NCBI GenBank assembly: GCA_049663345.1
Contig: JBATDG010000085.1
Coordinates: 1-64,000, forward strand
Source: SZUA-365 sp049663345
Lineage (GTDB): Bacteria; Bacteroidota; Ignavibacteria; SZUA-365
Direction of reading: 5' to 3'
Length of the DNA stretch: 64,000 nucleotides
The position numbers and the translations under genes are program-made. The notes beneath the pieces are model-generated. The model was not told where the DNA came from. It saw nothing but the letters and a program-made list of their open reading frames with translations, and searched no databases. Of the stretch, positions 60,465 through 64,000 are shown one piece after another (the first letter of the stretch is position 1; each line of letters starts with the position of its first letter).

Positions 60465-61358
60465 TCATCGCATCACTACCAGCGTTCGGGAAAGACTCGA
60501 GACTTCACCCCGTGCTGATGCCCGCAGAATAATTATATACATGCCGGCCGACAGTTGCGGGTCCGGAAAAAATCTGGTGAGATAGCTGCCTGGTTCACAT
60601 AGTCCTTGGGCGAGCGTCGCGACCAGGCGGCCTACTTGATCGTACAGGACGAGATCTATGTTCGCTTCGCGATCCACTGCGTAGCGGATGATCGAAGAAC
60701 CATTCCCTGCGGCAAGCAGAGGATTCGGATATGCCGGATCCAGAGCGAGATGAATCGGAGCGGCGTCGCTGCTGACAGCCGTCGTGACGGCGTTCGACGT
60801 CAATGTGATTGTTGATACAGGATTTGAAGGATCGTTGCATTCGATTCGAATCGAGGACGTCTTGCCGCCGGCACTGCGCGGTGTATGCGATATGTACATC
60901 GTGGAGCTGCCGCTCGGGGGAATCGTTGTCGCCGCTCCCTGCGTGATCGCGAACTCCGTTGAATCACCACCGCTCACGCGCTGCCTCGTGATGACAAGAT
61001 CGCTGTTTCCGGTGTTCATGATGACTACGGTCCGCTCGGGGGTCGTATTGACAGCAACATTTCCGAAATCCAGACCACTGGTACTGAGCGACAACTGAGG
61101 GGTGCTGGGCGGCGTGGTTTGAAACAGGGACGGCACAATAAAGCCGGCGGACATGGAAGCTGCGGTCGTTGTGATCAAACCTCCGTACGGCTGGCCGACG
61201 GAACTGTACAGCAGCATACCTGCGGAAGTATTGTACCCTCCTCCGGCTGCGTCAACCGAATGCCAGGTCATGGAACCTTGAGCTTCAGCACGCGTGGCGA
61301 CAATAAGAATCAATACCAGAACGGCGGCGGCAGTAGTGATGCGTATGTGATGTATCAT
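60465..61358 (-). CDS. Secreted choice-of-anchor/ASPM-like domain protein with T9SS tail
   Basis: The 297-aa protein has a signal peptide ending ATRAEAQ. Residues about 90-200 hold an Ig-like 'HYDIN/choice-of-anchor D' domain (LDFGNVAVNTTPERTVVIMNTGNSDLVI). The tail (LDPAYPNPLLAAG..., YDQVGRLVATL, ending SRTLVVMR) is a T9SS sorting domain. AGGA lies upstream of the ATG at 61358; the frame extends further to 61574 but that part has no signal-peptide character. It is followed by a fibre-like gene on the same strand. Confidence 0.85.
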   Translation of the reverse strand: MIHHIRITTAAAVLVLILIVATRAEAQGSMTWHSVDAAGGGYNTSAGMLLYSSVGQPYGGLITTTAASMSAGFIVPSLFQTTPPSTPQLSLSTSGLDFGNVAVNTTPERTVVIMNTGNSDLVITRQRVSGGDSTEFAITQGAATTIPPSGSSTMYISHTPRSAGGKTSSIRIECNDPSNPVSTITLTSNAVTTAVSSDAAPIHLALDPAYPNPLLAAGNGSSIIRYAVDREANIDLVLYDQVGRLVATLAQGLCEPGSYLTRFFPDPQLSAGMYIIILRASARGEVSSLSRTLVVMR

Positions 61359-61380
61359 GATGGTCCTGCTATCTGATTTG

Positions 61381-63654
61381 TTATTTTTGCGTCGGGGATG
61401 ACTGCGTTGCCGCAGGGTCGTTGCCGTTTGAGGACTTCTCTGGTTGGTTATCAATCGCCTTGTCGGCAGGCTGATCCCATTCCTTCGCATGAAGATATCT
61501 TCCGCGATCCTTTGCTTCCTTGTCGACCTCGGGAACGACGCGATGCTTCTGCGCGAACTTGTCCTGCCGCACACCGGTCACCTGCCATGACACTTTCGAA
61601 TTCGGCTGTCCGCCAGCCACCTTGAAGCGATTGCCCCGGATTTCCTGCGCGATATAGAGATTCGGACCCGGTGCTCCGATGGCGGTAAGCAGGTACCGGA
61701 AATCACTGTTCAGCGCCTCGAAATACGACGGCAGATCGATCCACGCTTCACCGCTGCCATCGAGCACCGCGTTGCCGTTGTACACGTTCATCATGTCCGG
61801 GCTTTCGACGAAGGAATGGTAGAGGTACTTGTTCTCCGGATCGAGCGGATGATCGATCATGAATGTTCCGCTGCCTTTGCTGAGTGTTCCCGTAACCTGC
61901 ACGTTGCCTTCGAAGTATCCCGCCTTGCCGGTCCCAACAGTTTTGGCGTATATCGCGTGGCTGGGATTTGACGTATTCGTAAGACTGAAGTACCCGCCGT
62001 ATCCCAATCCATCGGAATACACACCTAGTGTCAGCTGAGAATTGTTTGGATTTTGGATTTGAAATAAACCAGCTCTCCCGTTGCCGGTATTTAATGCACT
62101 GAGCGAAAGGTTGTTTGTACCCGAATATGAAACGAATTCTCCTGCGACCCCGGCCTGATCCCTGGTTGAAACACCACGGATAGCATATAGCCCACTACTG
62201 ATTGAATAAATTCCCTCGGCACCGTTCGTGGCAGTAACTGCCAGGCCCACTTTACCACTTCCGCTCACGTTCGCATCAACGGCGATTACACTGCCGCCAA
62301 GGCCCGCCCAGTTCCCCGAAATGCTGTCCTTGCCGTGCACGGCATAATCGACGCCGCCGAGGGAGCCGTTCTTGCCCGTGTTGGTGTTGCGCCCCCGGAC
62401 CGCGGTGCCGGCAGGGTGACTCGTGATTCCTTCCACGGCATTCTGGTTTGACGAGGTATAGCCTGCGACAGCAGTACCTTTTACGCTTGAAATGGCGAAG
62501 GCCGTATTCGTAGCCGATCCGGAAAACGGGAGCGTCAGTCCGCCACCGGCTGCAGGTGTCTGCCACACCATCGCCGAACCGGTGTACGTCAGCACGCGTC
62601 CGGCCGCCGCTTCGGTGCTGGCGAGTTTCATGATGCTTACTGATCCATCGGCAATCTTGCTTGCACTGACGGCGCCATCGAGGAGCTTGACACCTGATAC
62701 TGCGTTATCCGCAAGCTTTGCTTCCTTGATTGCGCCATCCATGATCTTCGACTGCGTGACAGCGTTGTCCGCGATCTTCGTTGCTACGATCGCACCGTCC
62801 GCGATCTTGGACTGCGTCACCGCGCCGTCTTCGATCTTCGTCGAATTGATTGCTCCGTCCGCGATCTTGGTCGAGTTGATCGCACCGTCTTCGACCTTGG
62901 ACAACGTCACCGCGCCGTCGGCAAGTTTCTCCGTGGTGATCGAGGCATTCTGCACGGCGTACGCCATGTCCGCCCCATCGGAGCGATTGTTGTTGTCAAC
63001 GTCATACACGGCTTTGTACATGTCCCCGCCGCCTGATGCGGCGGCTGCATTGATGACGATGTTTGCCGGATTGCTGTTGTCGATGGTGACGTTTGAGCCT
63101 GCGGAAATGCTGAGGTCGCCGGTCTTGCCGTTCAACGTCGAGACGCCCGCGCTTCCCGAGCCGCCGGTGTTATCGACGCCGTCAGCAAAGCCCGCAGGCA
63201 CATTCCTGATCACGCTCCAATCGACGGAGGCAGCGTCTTCCGCAGTGCGTGCACGGAAGCTGTACGGTGTGGTGGAAAGCGCAATGCGCGGTGCGAATTC
63301 AGGATTGGTCCCGATCCGGATGCCGAGATAATATTGCTTGTCGAACGGCAGGGTCAATGGCTGTGCCGGGGATCCCTGCCCGAGCATGACCGAAAAAAGT
63401 CCGAGCTTCACCTGCACGGAAGGATGAATTTCCTGCCAGAGCGCGGTGCCGCCTGTCGCCACATCATACAGCGCGAAGGAAACCTGGTAGCTGCCCGAAG
63501 GAAGCGCGCTCCCGCCAGCGGTCGCGGCGTATCCCTGATAGAACATGGTCGATGGAGCTCCTGTTGCCGCGCTGGCATCGACAGTCGATTGCTGCGCACG
63601 AAGGGATGATGAGAGGATGATGATCGCGACGAGGAGAATCAGTATTTCTTTCAT
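61381..63654 (-). CDS. Long secreted fibre-like protein with pseudo-repeats
   Basis: The protein has 757 aa with a signal peptide (MKEILILLVAIIILSSSLRAQ). An N-terminal domain found in tail-fibre-like exported proteins (PSTMFYQGYAA..., YQVSFALYDVATGG) is followed by about ten D-(G/N)-A-(I/V)-x-x-x-K-(I/L) repeats near residues 250-370. Then comes a beta-rich region and a C-terminal domain (EVDKEAKDRGRYLHAKEWDQP). It has no typical T9SS tail. The C-terminal domain recurs in the next gene, so these form a paralogous family. A trimeric surface fibre is the likely structure. Confidence 0.78.
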   Translation of the reverse strand: MKEILILLVAIIILSSSLRAQQSTVDASAATGAPSTMFYQGYAATAGGSALPSGSYQVSFALYDVATGGTALWQEIHPSVQVKLGLFSVMLGQGSPAQPLTLPFDKQYYLGIRIGTNPEFAPRIALSTTPYSFRARTAEDAASVDWSVIRNVPAGFADGVDNTGGSGSAGVSTLNGKTGDLSISAGSNVTIDNSNPANIVINAAAASGGGDMYKAVYDVDNNNRSDGADMAYAVQNASITTEKLADGAVTLSKVEDGAINSTKIADGAINSTKIEDGAVTQSKIADGAIVATKIADNAVTQSKIMDGAIKEAKLADNAVSGVKLLDGAVSASKIADGSVSIMKLASTEAAAGRVLTYTGSAMVWQTPAAGGGLTLPFSGSATNTAFAISSVKGTAVAGYTSSNQNAVEGITSHPAGTAVRGRNTNTGKNGSLGGVDYAVHGKDSISGNWAGLGGSVIAVDANVSGSGKVGLAVTATNGAEGIYSISSGLYAIRGVSTRDQAGVAGEFVSYSGTNNLSLSALNTGNGRAGLFQIQNPNNSQLTLGVYSDGLGYGGYFSLTNTSNPSHAIYAKTVGTGKAGYFEGNVQVTGTLSKGSGTFMIDHPLDPENKYLYHSFVESPDMMNVYNGNAVLDGSGEAWIDLPSYFEALNSDFRYLLTAIGAPGPNLYIAQEIRGNRFKVAGGQPNSKVSWQVTGVRQDKFAQKHRVVPEVDKEAKDRGRYLHAKEWDQPADKAIDNQPEKSSNGNDPAATQSSPTQK

Positions 63655-63702
63655 GATGGTGTACTCTTTAGAAATGAAGATTGAATTATCGCGGAACTTC
63701 AA

Positions 63703-64000
63703 CTATCGCAGCCCGGATGTCATTTCTTCCTGCTCAGAAAGTTCAGGCTGCATCCTGCGGGAAATTCCTTTTTCCATCGGCTGCTTCCATTCCAGCGGAT
63801 TCAGATAACTGCCTCTGTTTTCCGGCTCCTTGTCGACTTCCGGGACGACACGGTGCTCTTGCGCATACGGATCGTTGCGCACCGCAGTGACCAGCCATGA
63901 GGCTTTCGCGTTCGGGACGCCGCCGGCGATTTTGAATGTGTTGCCCGATATTTCGCTGGCGACATACAGGTTCGGCATCGGCGCGCCGATCGCGGTGAGT
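63703..64000 (-). CDS. C-terminal part of paralogous fibre-like protein (runs off window)
   Basis: The frame is open to the right edge. It encodes LTAIGAPMPNLYVASEI, then WLVTAVRNDPYAQEHRVVPEVDKEPENRGSYL, closely matching the end of the preceding gene. It lies 48 bases upstream of that gene's start on the same strand, so the two are tandem duplicates. The start is outside the window. Confidence 0.8.
   Translation of the reverse strand, partial: LTAIGAPMPNLYVASEISGNTFKIAGGVPNAKASWLVTAVRNDPYAQEHRVVPEVDKEPENRGSYLNPLEWKQPMEKGISRRMQPELSEQEEMTSGLR

Overview
The window is chromosomal DNA of a moderately GC-rich bacterium in the Bacteroidota/Ignavibacteriota/Chlorobiota (FCB) group. The main evidence is the number of exported proteins that end in a type IX secretion (Por) C-terminal sorting domain (at 1-738, 41610, 44104, 46766, 48670, 56902 and 60465). 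The integrase and RteC-like protein are also of Bacteroidota style. No 16S gene is present, so a finer placement is not possible.

The left half is dominated by one integrated genomic island of about 29 kb. A 25-bp perfect direct repeat lies at 2596-2620 and 31632-31656. The right copy is the last eight codons of glnA; the left copy sits beside a Bacteroidota-type tyrosine integrase. An 18-bp repeat carrying two GTTACT motifs lies just inside each end (2740-2757, 31567-31584) and looks like integrase arm-binding sites. The original glnA terminator was left at 2502-2537, on the far side of the island. From left to right the island carries: integrase, RteC-like regulator, excisionase-like HTH protein, a 42-aa leader ORF coupled to a TOPRIM/RecA-fold primase-helicase, an iteron array (five TGACAC motifs exactly 11 bp apart) that could be its origin, two tandem 85-aa paralogues, a zinc-ribbon protein of unknown function, a four-gene membrane/envelope cassette, a trypsin-like lipoprotein, and a second tyrosine recombinase. 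These are followed by an eight-gene, almost gapless defence operon and a GIY-YIG-like gene. At the right end is a three-gene toxin-antitoxin-chaperone module (ADP-ribosyltransferase, antitoxin, SecB-like chaperone) with the order and parts of CmdTAC.

The defence operon (16957-28911) is the most unusual system. It is a type I restriction-modification locus with two different full-length HsdM subunits, two proteins carrying an R-x4-H HEPN signature, an AAA+ ATPase and a subtilisin-like protease, all between the first hsdM and hsdS/hsdR. Overlapping stop/start codons imply that they are made together.

Right of the island is conserved housekeeping sequence (glnA, lon, prmC, a DEAD-box RNA helicase), then a run of secreted proteins: a subtilisin-family lipoprotein, a cupredoxin-domain protein, a beta-propeller protein, a DUF1566-type protein and a glutamine-amidotransferase-fold protein. 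After these come a cupin, an HTH/membrane-protein pair and tRNA-Asp. From 51.8 kb to 60.3 kb the sequence is a patchwork of decayed accessory DNA: a RhuM gene with hsdR and Fic remnants, a HigBA-like toxin-antitoxin pair, an ATPase/DUF4143 gene interrupted by a stop codon, its truncated duplicate, dispersed terminator repeats and tandem repeats. The right edge holds long trimeric-fibre-like secreted proteins, the last cut by the window end.
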